From assembly GCA_946902985.2 (NCBI GenBank), contig OX336389.2, positions 343,702,444 through 343,766,443 on the forward strand: a stretch of 64,000 bases of DNA. The letters run 5' to 3'. The translations under genes and the position numbers were made by a program. Positions 34,790 through 46,139 of the stretch are shown here, piece after piece. The notes beneath the pieces were generated by a model that did not search any database, was not told the DNA's origin, and saw only the letters and a list, made by a program, of their open reading frames with translations. Position 1 is the stretch's first letter; every line of letters begins with the position of its first letter. Origin of the DNA: Meconema thalassinum (Eukaryota > Arthropoda > Insecta > Orthoptera > Tettigoniidae).

Positions 34790-35559
34790 ATTTCATTGAC
34801 AACTGTGGTTTTGATTTCAGTTTGTAACTCATTAATCACACCTTCTCTTATTTCTCCCATTACAAGTTCCTTGAATTGTTCCGTTAAACGTTGAACAACT
34901 AGAATTCCCATCTCGTTACTCTCCTTCTTCACTCTGACTTCCAGGTTGACCATGTCTTCACCAACTTTCCTAAGACCATGTTCTATCCTATCAGCTAAGC
35001 TTTGGGATCGAAGATCGGCATCGCGAAATTTTTCGTCCATTAAACTTGCGTTAGTAGCGAATGAAGTTTCGAGCTCATGTGTTTTATCGCATAATTTATT
35101 CATTTTACTCTCAAGTGTCATTTTCAAAATTTCAGAATTCTCTTTAAATTTACTTTCCATTGAATTAAATTTACTGTTTAAATTTTCTTTCAAGTTATTT
35201 TTTAAAGAATCAGAACTTTCTTTAAGTTTATCATTTAAACTTTCTTTAAGTTTATTTTCTAAAGACTCAGAATTTTCTTTAAGTTTATTTTCTAAAGAAT
35301 CAGAATTTTCTTTAAGTTTATCATTCAAATTTTCTTTAAGTTTATTTTCTAAAGAATCAGAATTTTCTTTAAGTTTATCATCTAAACTTTCTTTCAAATT
35401 ATCAGAATTTTCTTTAAGTTTACTTTCTAAAGAATCAGAATTTTCTTTAAGTTTCTTTTCTAAAGCCTCTGTATTTTCTTTCATAATAGCGGCTACACGC
35501 CGTCCAGCCTCTTTTGAACTCTCCTCCAAACTCCTCATCATCCTCATCATTTCTTCCAT
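34765..35559 (-). CDS. Coiled-coil gag-like protein (copy 2)
   Basis: Identical 264-residue product to copy 1 (28759-29553), with the same overlap with the downstream pol frame and the same deletion joint. Confidence 0.6.
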   Translation of the reverse strand: MEEMMRMMRSLEESSKEAGRRVAAIMKENTEALEKKLKENSDSLESKLKENSDNLKESLDDKLKENSDSLENKLKENLNDKLKENSDSLENKLKENSESLENKLKESLNDKLKESSDSLKNNLKENLNSKFNSMESKFKENSEILKMTLESKMNKLCDKTHELETSFATNASLMDEKFRDADLRSQSLADRIEHGLRKVGEDMVNLEVRVKKESNEMGILVVQRLTEQFKELVMGEIREGVINELQTEIKTTVVNEIKDTLLES

Positions 35560-36069
35560 AATTTCAATTAATATTCAAAACTTAGGGGTATACAACAGTG
35601 GCAAACACAAGCTTATAACTAGAACAAGAAATATGAATAGCTAATTGGAACACTCTAATAAAATGAGATTTGTCCTAATGTCGACGTGATGGAAAAACAA
35701 AATTCTCTACTTTTACGAATTACATTTACCATAATATCACAAGAAAAATATGCAAGTTCTCAAATATCCTCCACCTGGATTCTAATAATGTGTATGTCCA
35801 GTCATCGAACGTTTACTACTGAATTTACTTGACGCCCTAATGGTTAAGCCATTATCAAAAATAATCAAACCCATTCTAATTATTAACCAAGTTAAATTTT
35901 TAAGTTTCCCCACTAATTGGGTTTCCTACTAATTTATTCATCCAAACCAGACATCTCTCAACTCCCAAAATATTTCTATAAAAATTATCACAATTTAAAT
36001 CGGCATGCGATTGACCATGTCTAAATCGGGACCCACGTTCGAAGCCATTTCTCTCTCTATCTTATTTTA

Positions 36070-39000
36070 TGTGCCCGTTTAGACCGGAGTCCGCACGACC
36101 ACATATGCATTTTACCAATAATCAGTCAGCACGAGAATCAAAATATCCCGGAGCGCCAGATGGGTTAAAGCAAATCGCAAAAACGACATCAAATTAAAAA
36201 AATGCTTTGCTGATTTTGGGCTCAATGCAACAATAAGGATAGAAGGAGATTTAATTGGGAGTAACACATCTGGTAAAATTATCTCAGTTTATTTTAAAGT
36301 TAAAATCTGACTGCAAAGATGCTCAAAGCAGCATCACTCCACGTGTGGCGATCCACACCCTTATTTACACACAATATACAGAAATGTTCCAAACACATTT
36401 GACAATCTTTTTGGAAACACAAGTCCGATTAATAGTCCTGTGGACTGTGTTCCAAAATTATTAATATTTAATTCCAGTTCAAAATTAATTGTCTATACTG
36501 GAAATAACGTAGATCACTGTTTGACTATTTACATGATATTAACACTCGTAGAATAAATGTTTATAGAATTCTTAAACTTTCACTTGTTTTTCCAGTTTCA
36601 AAAATATATCGTCGAAAATATTATTATCATCGTAGCAACACAAATTATTAACACATATTAATAACATCTGAAAAGTATTTGACCTTGAGCATAGCATCGA
36701 AGAACTGTGCGAAGCACAACAACAATTAATTGTTCTTCTGACATTAAACATTCGAGAAGTGACTCGATTATGAACTTCAAGTTCCAAACAAAATACATGA
36801 TTTCTAAATCATCAACTTGATCAATAAATGGTTGAACCATTCAACTCTTCAATTATCCACTTGGAATCATTATAAAAAAATATTTATATTTATGGCCATT
36901 TCTAGCAACTTTCACAACTTGCAGTTCTTCGACAGAATGCGGAAATTAGAATTGTAGTTTTATAATGAATTCATTTAGTTCATGGCACTAGGATTGAAAA
37001 TATCCTTCAAATTATTCGTGGTTAAAGAATTATTTTTAATTGGCAGTGGCCCATTCTATTATTTGTGTAAGAACACAATATTACAACAACAACGGCTAAG
37101 GTCTTCCTCTGTAGAAGAATAAACTACTATCATGACAAATCCGGGTTCTAGCAAAATCAAAGTCTGAATGGAATTCGAAAACAAGGTTGAAATAAGAACT
37201 GATGATTTCAAAGAAATAACCTTCGGGTTATTCATACGACGAAATGTGTGGCTCCAATACTCCTACTATAAACCTGAGCCATCGAACCTGCTATTTGATT
37301 GATGCTCGAAAAAACCTCTTCAGTCCTGCGACTTAACATGCGCACCTGGGAATGGCATTTCAACTACTCCACACACATAAATTATCTTCCCAAAATTTAT
37401 ACAATAAATCAAGCCTCTGCTTGTTATCAACACTGGAAGATTAATAAACTTACAAGTTTATTTTATTTTACCATTCAGTTCAACCCGTGAATTTACCATA
37501 CTTATGAAAAGCTTTATTTCACTTTCGAGTGTATTTACGTCATGATTTTATATAAATACAAAAATATCCTATTTGATACAAATATCAATTGCTTCCCGTT
37601 TCATGCCTCTCCGTGTTATATGAAAAATATACTTTGCTCATAGCAAATATCAACTGTTCAACCAGAACTGAAATGTTGGTTGAATGCGGGTTTGCGCTAA
37701 CCACTCTCCTTCGGAAAATCTCCTGTTCCAAACTAGAAATGATTAAACTACTTAACAGGCTCTTTCTCAATACATATGATTATTAGAAAAGATAATATCC
37801 AAGAATTATTTAGAAAAATTATGAAAATTATTATTATTATTATTAGTGGATTATTATTATTATTATTAATTATTTTAAATGTGTTTAATTATCATCTCAT
37901 TATGTGAGAATCCACATGTTCGAACCTTCGAATATGGAAAAAAAATATCCATTCCTCAACAAAAATAAATTTAACTTTTACAGTTACATCGGGGGTTTTC
38001 CGTGGTTTCCTTAAAATATGAAAAATTCAAATAAATGCTCGAAATGCTCGGTCATCGATCCTAAACTGTTCTGAGTGCTGAAAATGCTCAGAATAACTCT
38101 AACAAGTCTTGCGTAAATCATTGCAAGCTTTAAATACGACGAAAAAAATGTGTTGGTCATCTGCAGAAAAATAGTTTGTTCCAATTAGCTAGGCATAATA
38201 TAATTCAAATGTGGCTTACATTTCTTGATGGTCTTGAAGTGTAGTAAACCTGGTCTGTACCAGATTTATCCATAGACATGCCCTATCGGACAAGCACGTA
38301 TAATCCTTGTATCGGCCGCCATTGTAGACCCACAATTCGTCTAGTCAGACATAGTGGTAGTATCTTTCGACGTTTGAATAAACTGTGGTTCCATTTTAAT
38401 ATGGGCTTCTATCAAAGCCATAACAGTTTGTTTAAATAGGGTCAGATCTAAGTGATCTCTTCTTAGATATGTCAGTTGTAACATAACTCACTGTAATCTT
38501 ATCAGTACAAGAAAAACATTGACAGTCTAAGCAATTAACGGCTGTTCTGAAGATCGTTCCCTGGGCATGGTTTGTATATCACCATCTGCCATGCGCTAGA
38601 CAACCTGCAGTTTCCCTTGCGTAGACTAATGAACGCCACCGTTATAGACTAGTCTTCAGTGTACTGACAGATCGAAGTGGTTAACTAGTTACAAAAATGA
38701 AAACTGACTTGAAATGGATTTAAACATCCAAGTATTAAGTTACTACTGGACTGAGACAAAATACTATTTTCTAGACAAAGTCTAGCATATGTCCTTTTGG
38801 AAATATAAATATTTCCACCAATGTCTGTAGAAATATCAATCACCTCAGTGCTTCTCCTCACCAGAAACTTACTAAGTCTCAACTCGTAGCGCAGCACTTC
38901 TCGTGACTATCACGACTTGATACGGCAACCATGTGCCTTGGCTCAGCGTAGACGCAACTTGCTTGCCAAGTGCTTGTGTTGAAGTGAGCTAACCATGCCT

Positions 39001-39376
39001 GTTCCAGCTGGCTTTTATTCAAATCCGTCAGGGTCACGCGTCATCGCCTGATATCTAGAAATCCTCATATCTCTTGAATCCCTGGTCCGATTTACTTGAT
39101 ACTAATTGCGTTCTCTTTCATTTGGCCGTGCCAGTAATCTGATCCCAGTCTCAAGTCTCTACTCCATAGTTCACTATTTAATCAATAAATAGCCTCCACC
39201 TCTGCTATTACTCGCTACGTCACTTGACATCCAACTATCGGTAAAATTCTTCTAAATGCTTCTCGAAGCAATGTAGCGCGATATTCAAATATCTGAACTT
39301 TCAAAAGCGGCTACAGCCTTTCCCTTGATATCTAGGTGTCTGAAACTCGGAATACCCATTCCTAGAGTTGGGCACA
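36070..39376 (-). repeat. LTR 3 (5' side in element orientation)
   Basis: Same 3,307-bp unit. It carries a private T at 39158 compared with C in LTR 1 and LTR 2. In element orientation this LTR would drive transcription of the whole block. A TATA-like TTTGAATAAAAGCC (minus strand, about 39005-39022) is a possible core promoter. Confidence 0.9.
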
Positions 39377-39380
39377 ATAC
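39377..39380. other. Target-site duplication ATAC, right
   Basis: Partner of 24054-24057. Confidence 0.75.
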
Positions 39381-39559
39381 CTGCGTCCTTTCTATTATCG
39401 TGGGTTTCTTTTCTGACACAACTTTTCCGTTAATAGAAAATACTAAGGCACAGATGGATATTCGTAATGCGATGGAGGGCTGCAGCAAACCGGAGGTTGC
39501 CGGTGCTGACAGCTGCAATCCTGAGCTTGCCCCCCCCCCCCCCCCCGCTATTTTCCCAC
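39381..39559. other. Right flank with poly(C) run
   Basis: A run of 17 C lies at 39530-39546; its true length may be uncertain because of assembly. Nothing else is recognised. Confidence 0.6.
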
Positions 39560-39720
39560 AATTTCCTAGCCAAATGCTGGGATGGTGTCTTAATTCAAGG
39601 CACGGGGACTACTACAGTCTCCACAGTGACACAGGTTATCAGACGATTGCAACACACAACCAAGTTCACAGGGCTGATGACTAATATGTCCTAAACCCCT
39701 AAAATATACTAACAACTCCT
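39560..39720 (+). repeat. SINE family A, 3' fragment
   Basis: It contains 'aatgctgggatggtgtc', 'gtgacacaggttatcagac' and GGGCTGATGACTAATATGTC, the body and tail of family A without the head. Confidence 0.65.
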
Positions 39721-40112
39721 CTTACCCCCGCCAGGGATCTATGAATATTTATTTCACATTAGACGAGTTAGGACAGGACAATACGGCCATAAGCTCTAAA
39801 CAGTCCATTGTTTGAAACTCTGCTGGGGATCATCTGCTGCGAAGGTAAACTAATTACTGTCCATCCGCTGCGAAGGTAAACTAATTAATGTCCTGGAACA
39901 AAGAGGAGATAAAACTACTTCATAATTAAACAAGTTCATCTGTGGACATTGCCGTGATTGCGTGTTACAGTAGCCTATATTACCGTAAGTAAGGATGAAA
40001 ATCCGTACAACGGAACATCATCTTGGGCTATGTGACTGTAGATTGGGGAGGGTGTGGGATTTGTGTTTACATATCCTGCATGACTACATGGTGTTACTCT
40101 GTCTTACCTTCC

Positions 40113-40115
<3 letters not shown>
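39721..40115. other. Spacer, short local duplication
   Basis: CATCTGCTGCGAAGGTAAAC (39831-39850) is repeated with one change at 39863-39882. No gene seen. Confidence 0.5.

Positions 40116-40157
<42 letters not shown>
40116..40157. repeat. ATA microsatellite
   Basis: About 14 uninterrupted ATA/TAA repeats. Confidence 0.95.
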
Positions 40158-40158
<1 letters not shown>

Positions 40159-40197
40159 TATAATAATAATGTTTAAGCTAAAAGGAAACAGTTGAAA

Positions 40198-40592
40198 TGG
40201 ACCATATCGTGGTGTAGCGGCTAGCGTTCTTGGCTGTCTATCCGGGTTTGATTCCCGGCTCTGCGATGAAATTAATTTTTCTGATATAAGGCCTGGAACG
40301 GTGTACACTCAGCCTTGTGAGACAAAACTGATAAGAGGAGGGTTCGATTCCCACCACAGTCGTCCTGGAAGTGGTTTTCCGTTATTTCCCACTTCTACTC
40401 CGAGCAAATGCTGAGATGGTTCCTAACTTAAGGCCACGGCCGCCTCCTTCCCATTCCTATCCCCAATTTACAAATACACACACTAGTACAGCAACCACAA
40501 TAACACAAGCATAACACAAATTACACACCCACCCAAATACACGGGGCTCCATGACAACGATGTCGCACCCCCTAAAATAAACGATAAGAACC
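40198..40592 (+). repeat. SINE family A, full length with TSD
   Basis: The head TCGTGGTGTAGCGGCTAGCG is the A-box region, and GGGTTTGATTCCCGGCTCTG is the B-box region. The second B-box-like GGGTTCGATTCCCACC is at 40340-40355. The copy ends AAATAAACGATAAGAACC. Ten-bp direct repeats ACAGTTGAAA at 40188-40197 and 40593-40602 are the target duplication. Confidence 0.85.
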
Positions 40593-40724
40593 ACAGTTGA
40601 AACGACATGGTCCTTAGTTGGCCGAAAAGAAACAAGTATATTCTGCCCGGCTTTGCCGGGTTAGGAATGTGTAATAAGGAGAGGAAACGTTGTCGTTCAT
40701 TCGTATCAGAATCTTGGGAAACCT

Positions 40725-41012
40725 TATGTCGAAAGCTCCGTGTACTTGGATGCGTGTTCAATTTGTCTGATAACCTGTGTTTCTGTATTAACTGAAGTAG
40801 TGTGAGTAGCTGTAATTATTAGTGTCCGGAATGGGGGAGGTGCCACAGGGCTTGAAATCTGTTACTATCCCTGCAATATCCTGAAGGGAGTGTGAAATGA
40901 AAACGGAGAAAAGAAACAGCCAGTGTCAGCGCCGGGATTCGTACCTCCGGACTTGCTGCAGCCCCGCATCACGGGCGTGGTGCGTGATTTAACGCGCATG
41001 GCTACACCGTGG
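40725..41012 (-). repeat. SINE family C
   Basis: From the right: head with TAGCCATGCGCGTTAAATCA (minus strand), then the B-box region near 40926-40950, then the body. The left end has CTCCGTGTACTTGGATG from the inverted tail. Confidence 0.7.
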
Positions 41013-41165
41013 GGGTAATAGAGGAACCAAGTTTCAGAATATACCATCATAAATGCAAGCCCGATACTCCGTTGAAGACATATTTCTAAGGCAGCCCCAC
41101 TACGTTCTTCTTATCGATCGCTCAAATATTTTCGAGGAAATCATTATACTCGTATTTTCCTTCAT

Positions 41166-41525
41166 GGCCACCTCGTGGTGTAGCGGCTAGCATTTTTGGC
41201 TGTCGCCCCGATTCCTGGCTCTGCCAATAAATTAATTTCTGGTCTGAGTGTTGGAACGGGGTACTCTCTGCTTCGTGAGGTAAAATTGAGAAGAGATGGG
41301 TCGATCCCACCTCAACCTTCCTGGAAGTAATTTTCCGTGGTTTCCCACCTCTACTCCTCCAGACAAATTACTGGATGGTTCCTATCCTAAGGCCACGGTT
41401 GCCTCCTTCCTAATCCTCACTTGAATGGCAAATACACACACCAGTACAGCCATCACAATAGCACAGGTTATCAGACAAAATTCACCATATACCCACGATT
41501 TCCTTGCCCCTCAAATGAAGCAATT
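41166..41525 (+). repeat. SINE family A, small head deletion
   Basis: Starts ACCTCGTGGTGTAGCGGCTA. The first B box has lost several bases (CCCCGATTCCTGGC). The tail is truncated near CAAATGAAGCAA. Confidence 0.75.
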
Positions 41526-42503
41526 CCCTCCTTTCTACTACACTCTGAATAGTAAAATAGGTTTCTCTGAATCTGGTAAGAAATATCTTCGGGAATCCTG
41601 AGAACTGAGATCTTTAAACGATATGTTATGTGATTCTGTATTATGCAAAATTGAAGCTCTCAGAATCTGAAGTTATTTAAGTCAAGATCTTTGAGAAATC
41701 CGGTTAAGCCCACGGTTCGAAAAGATTTACGGATCAGATAACAATAAATCGATCATCGATGTATATGCTTTGTTGAATGGACCCAAGCTGTTAAATCTGC
41801 GTTATAGGTTGTTACAGAAAATGTCGGCGATACGGGCATTGTGCTAGTCAAGCTCCTTATTGTCCTTGCTGCTATCTGGTCACCCGTCCTTCTTAAAGAT
41901 AGAAATATACTTGTTGTTGCACCTTACACTCCAAGCGCATTTATTGTTTTAACTTGAGTAAATAAACTCCTCTGAATAGAAAGTGAAAATTTAGCAGCGA
42001 GAAGCGTGAGCAAGGGTGAATATAAGCAACTTGTCATGGATACCTGCTCGCCGGACGGGACGCGGCAGCATCTAATGCTGAAATAAACGTAACTTTTACC
42101 ACAATAGAATGTAATTATATTAAAATTAAATAATAATATATTTTTACTTGGACCCATTTTGCTGATCTGACGTTCCGTTTAGCACTGCCATCTGCAACGA
42201 AACCGGAACCCTTACGGATGTCCTGTGTCTTGTATGTGATACAGGAGGTCTTTTACAAACCGATGTCGTATGACTCAGAATGCTGTGGATTTTGCTCATT
42301 TATGCAAATGCAATTCATAATTTTTCCTGAACTATAGGCTTAAAGACAATTTTAAATATTCTGATCCAAATCGCGCCTCTTATATCTCTGGCTTAAGCTG
42401 GAATTCTGTGAAAGATACACATTATCATTTAATAATAATAATAATAATATAATTATTAATATTATTATATTATTGATATATTATAGGAGATTATCGTGTT
42501 GGA
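41526..42503. other. Spacer, nothing recognised
   Basis: AT-rich, with an ATA-rich stretch at 42430-42485. No gene or repeat is assigned. Confidence 0.5.
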
Positions 42504-42633
42504 AGCCATTTTTCAGTGTTGCCTTACTGATCGAATTTTATGCTTTTCAGTAGGTCAACATGATTGTACGCAATTGTAATGGGTGTTTCCCTGAACCCGA
42601 AAAAATTACATGAGATTATTAAATAAATTCACT

Positions 42634-42676
42634 TGGATGACCAGTTTCGACCGTCAAGCAATCATCATCAGATCCT
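42634..42676 (-). ncRNA. Hammerhead-like motif, left arm of element 2
   Basis: Minus strand: GGAT, CTGATGA, T, hairpin GATTG/CGGTC, GAAAC, TGGTCATCC. The hairpin uses two G-U pairs. Confidence 0.45.
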
Positions 42677-42951
42677 TTACACTTAGGCCGATAAATCTAC
42701 GTCTACAATTTATGTGGCTGTTGGTATTTACACTATCTACATTTATTTAGTTACAGCAGTTATTATAAACTTGCGCAACTTGTCAAGATTTGTTAGTTAT
42801 TTGTGATTTTTTTTGTTAAAATATTGTTAGTGGTTATTGACCTTCAAGTTTGCTTGTTTAGTGTGATATGTGTGGTCGTTAGTGAATGGTCAGATTGGAC
42901 CATTGGCTGTCAATTAAGTTTGCTTGTTTAGTGTAATATCTGTGGTCGTTA

Positions 42952-43991
42952 AAGCCTCGTCCACACCGGCAGATTTGTTTCCAGAAACATTGTATGCAGA
43001 CTGTTTCCCAAATGTTTCTCATTTGTATGCGGAATGTTTGCATACTTTTTGAAAACATTCTACATACAATCGGGAGACTCGAGTGATGTTTGGAAACAGT
43101 CTGCATACAGTTTGCATACAATTGACAAACAAATGACAAACAAATCTCGTGTTTCAAGTTACAAGATACAATGTTTTCTGTTTTCCAACGGAATGGAAAA
43201 CACGCATACAAGAATCAAATATTTTGTCTCAAGTCTTCCTGTGTGGACGTGTTTAGAAACTGTAGACCGGATACAAACCACAGACGCATCCAGCTAGCCA
43301 CGTTTTTCCACATCATATTGTGTTGATTTAGTTTCAGTTTCCCATCCTTCTTTATGGTGCACCATATAAGGTTTAATAACAAGGGACTTTTTGTTGTTAC
43401 GCTATACATTTCGTGTGTCTTTGACATTTATTAATTCATATCGGCTGATGAAGGGACCAAAACTAATTAGGCCTTGAAACATGTCCCACCAATGACCACA
43501 CAGTGATCTCATTATATTGCCACAAATTGTAGTTTAGTGGGGCTATCGGCGGGGTGTCAAATTTCACCCCCTCCCCACAAAAAGAAAATTGCGGTTGTTG
43601 TATGAAATATTAGTAGAATGAGTATTTTGGTTAATTATTCGACTAATACAAGAGGTACATTTAAACACAATCCCCCTCCCACCATGATCGTTTCACTTTG
43701 ATCCCCCAATTTACACATTCGCAGACTTTATAAGAAATCACCCTGTGGTAAAGGTATGAATGTGGACTAGAGGTCTAATTCTGGTGTGGACGCAAAACAA
43801 GTAACATACTTGTATCGGATACAATGTTTCAATAAAGTCTGCATACTGTATGCAGACTTGTATGGAGACTGTTTCCAGACTCCAAATTAGTATACATACA
43901 GTCTTCATACAGTTTTCAAACAGTTTGCATACGGTATGGAAACCATCTACATACAGTCTGCAAACAAATCTGCCGGTGTGGACTGGGCTTA
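42952..43991. mobile_element. DNA transposon nested in the 70-bp array
   Basis: The ends are inverted: AAGCCTCGTCCACACCGGCA on the left, and on the right the inverted form of TAAGCCCAGTCCACACCGGC. Direct TTA flanks (42949-42951 and 43992-43994) restore the array monomer when removed. A 3-bp TTA/TAA duplication fits PIF/Harbinger-type elements. It has no transposase, so it is non-autonomous. Subterminal regions are packed with variants of TTTGCATACAGTCTG, including a 23-bp palindrome centred at 43847. Confidence 0.75.
43445..43487 (+). ncRNA. Weak hammerhead-like motif
   Basis: CTGATGA (43445-43451), a possible AAGG/CCTT stem, GAAAC (43476-43480) and ATGTCCC. The stem is short and the closing flanks pair poorly, so this may be chance or a decayed copy. 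Confidence 0.25.
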
Positions 43992-45674
43992 TTAGTGAAT
44001 GGTCAGGTTGGACCATTGACTGTCAATCAAGTTTGCTTGTTTAGTGTAATATCTGTGGTCGTTAGTGAATGGTCTGGGTGGACCATTGACTGTCAATCAG
44101 GTTTGCTTGTTTAGTGTGATATCTGTGGTCGTTAGTGAATGGTCAGGGTGGACCATTGGCTGTCAATTAAGTTTGCTTGTTTAGTGTGATATCTGTGGTC
44201 GTTAGTGAATGGTCAGGGTGGACCATTGACTGTCAATCAGGTTTGCTTGTTTAGTGTGATATCTGTGGTCGTTAGTGAATGGTCAGGGTGGACCATTGAC
44301 TGTCAGTCAAGTTTGCTTGTTTAGTGTAATATCTGTGGTCGTTAGTGAATGGCCAGGGTGAACCATTGACTGTCAGTCAAGTTTGCTTGTTTAGTGTGAT
44401 ATCTGTGGTCGTTAGTGAATGGTCAGGGTGGACCATTGACTGTCAGTCAAGTTTGCTTGTTCAGTGTGATATCTGTGGTCGTTAGTGAATGGTCAGGGTG
44501 GACCATTGACTGTCAGTCAAGTTTGCTTGTTTAGTGTGATATCTGTGGTCGTAAGTGAATGGTCAGGGTGGACCATAAACTGACAATCAAGTTTGCTTGT
44601 TTAGTGTGATATATGTGGTCGTTAGTGAATGGTCAGGGTGAACCATTGACTGTCAATTAAGTTTGCTTGTTTAGTGTGATATCTGTGGTCGTTAGTGAAT
44701 GGTCAGGGTGGACCATTGACATTCTATCAAGTTTGCTTGTTTAGTATGATATCTGTGGTCGTTAGTGAATGGTCAGATTGGACCATTGGCTGTCAATTAA
44801 GTTTGCTTGTTTAGTGTGATATCTGTGGTCGTTAGTGAATGGTCAGTGTGGACCATTGACTGTCAATTAAGTTTGCTTGTTTAGTGTAATATCTGTGGTC
44901 GTTAGTGAATGGTCAGGGTGGACCATTGGCTGCCAATCAAATTTGCTTGTTTAGTGTGATATCTGTGGTCGTTAATGAATGGTCAGGGTGGACCATTGAC
45001 TGACAATCAAGTTTGCTTGTTTAGTATGATATCTGTGGTCGTTAGTGAATGGTCAGGGTGGACCATAGACTGTCAATTAAGTTTGCTTGTTTAGTGTGAT
45101 ATCTGTGGTCGTTAGTGAATGGTCAGGTTGGACCATTGACTTACTATCAAGTTTGCTTGTTTAGTGTGATATATGTGGTTGTTAGTGAATGGTCAGGTTG
45201 GACCATAAACTGACAATCAAGTTTGTTTGTTTAGTGTGATATCTGTGGTCGTTAGAGAATGGTCAGGGTGGACCATTGACTGACAGTTAAGTTTGCTTGT
45301 TTAGTGTGATATCTGTGGTCGTTATTGAATGGTCAGGTTGGACCATTGACTGCCAATCAAGTTTGCTAGTTTAGTGTGATATCTGTGGTCGTTAGTGAAT
45401 GGTCAGGTTGGACCATACACTGTCATCAACTTTGCTTGTTTAGTGTGATATCTGTGGTTATTAGTGAATGGTCGGGTTGGACCATTCATTAGTTATCACA
45501 GATATTACAGTAAACAAGCAAACTTGAAGGTCAATAACAATACATTCGCAATAACTAACAAATCTTGACAAGTTGCGCAAGTCTGTAATAACTGCTCTAA
45601 CTAAATAAATGTACATATTGTAAGTACCATCACTCACATACTTGAAGACAGAAATTTAACGACTTAAGTTTTAA

Positions 45675-45714
45675 GGATCTGATGATGATTGCTGGACGAT
45701 CGAAACTGATCATC
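45675..45714 (+). ncRNA. Hammerhead-like motif, right arm of element 2
   Basis: CTGATGA (45679-45685), T, hairpin GATTG/CGATC with loop CTGGA, then GAAAC (45702-45706) and TGATCATC. Its stem differs in sequence from that of 6712-6752 but still pairs. Confidence 0.5.
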
Positions 45715-45822
45715 TAAGTGAATTTATTTATTTATCTCATGTTTTTCATGTTTAGGTAAACACCCATTACATCTTGGATACAATCGTGTTTTTCGAACGA
45801 AAAGCATTAATTTCGATTATTA

Positions 45823-46139
45823 TAGGAGTTTTATTTCTGAATTGTGGTTTTGTGAAGTAACTTCGTGTCTTAAGTATCTTCTGCTGAAACTGTACACGCG
45901 ATAAATCGATGTTTGCCGTCCTTCAAAAATCCGATTTCCTCAGCCGAGGAAGCTGGACTTTCTGCTTTACTGGTTTATATTCAGTACACAGCCAAGTGCG
46001 CGTGGCTGATGACCAAACATGAAACAAGAACCACAACTTCCTGCTTACGGGACTGAATGATGCACTTCACCAGCCTCCATTGCTAGGCGGTCTGTTCTGA
46101 TTAGTGGCAAGGCTTGGTGCATGAGTATGTAGTTAGTTA
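45823..46139. other. Spacer sharing a motif with 53.6 kb
   Basis: The stretch around 45866-45910 (CTTCTGCTGAAACTGTACAC) resembles 53622-53655 (CTTCTGGTTAAACTGTACAC), so it is probably part of an unnamed repeat. Confidence 0.45.

Larger units (their letters stand above)
24058..39376 (-). mobile_element. Ty3/gypsy element, LTR-int-LTR-int-LTR
   Basis: A 3,307-bp sequence occurs three times (24058, 30064 and 36070) and a 2,699-bp internal region occurs twice between them, with an exact period of 6,006 bp. Each LTR begins TGTGCCC and ends GGGCACA. The outermost flanks share ATAC, so the whole 15.3-kb block behaves as one insertion enlarged later by recombination. The coding strand is minus. The internal region keeps a coiled-coil gag-like frame and the integrase end of pol. 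Protease, reverse transcriptase and nearly all of RNase H are missing. It cannot copy itself alone. Confidence 0.92.
42838..45485 (+). repeat. 70-bp tandem array (about 23 units, interrupted)
   Basis: The monomer includes GTTAGTGAATGGTCAGGGTG, GACCATTGACTGTCAATCAA and GTTTGCTTGTTTAGTGTGAT, in 70 bp. About 1.5 units precede the insert at 42952-43991 and about 21 follow it. Units differ at scattered positions. Confidence 0.92.
42504..45822. mobile_element. Foldback element 2 with internal tandem array
   Basis: Inverted arms of about 320 bp (about 42533-42862 and 45500-45822) enclose a 70-bp tandem array. The left end starts GAAGCCATTTTTCAGTGTTG, shared with foldback element 1 and with the solitary end at 51508. 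The inner arm end CAAGTTTGCTTGTTTAGTG is itself part of the array monomer, so the array grew from the arm/loop boundary. The arms also show distant similarity to those of element 1 and include a hammerhead-like motif. No coding capacity. Confidence 0.8.

Noticed and set aside
24058..39376. Three independent retroelement insertions
   Set aside because: The spacing is exactly 6,006 bp and only the outermost flanks share ATAC. A single insertion plus unequal crossover explains it better.
43741..44016. Minus-strand open frame across the nested transposon end
   Set aside because: It follows the subterminal repeats, and no transposase motif is present.
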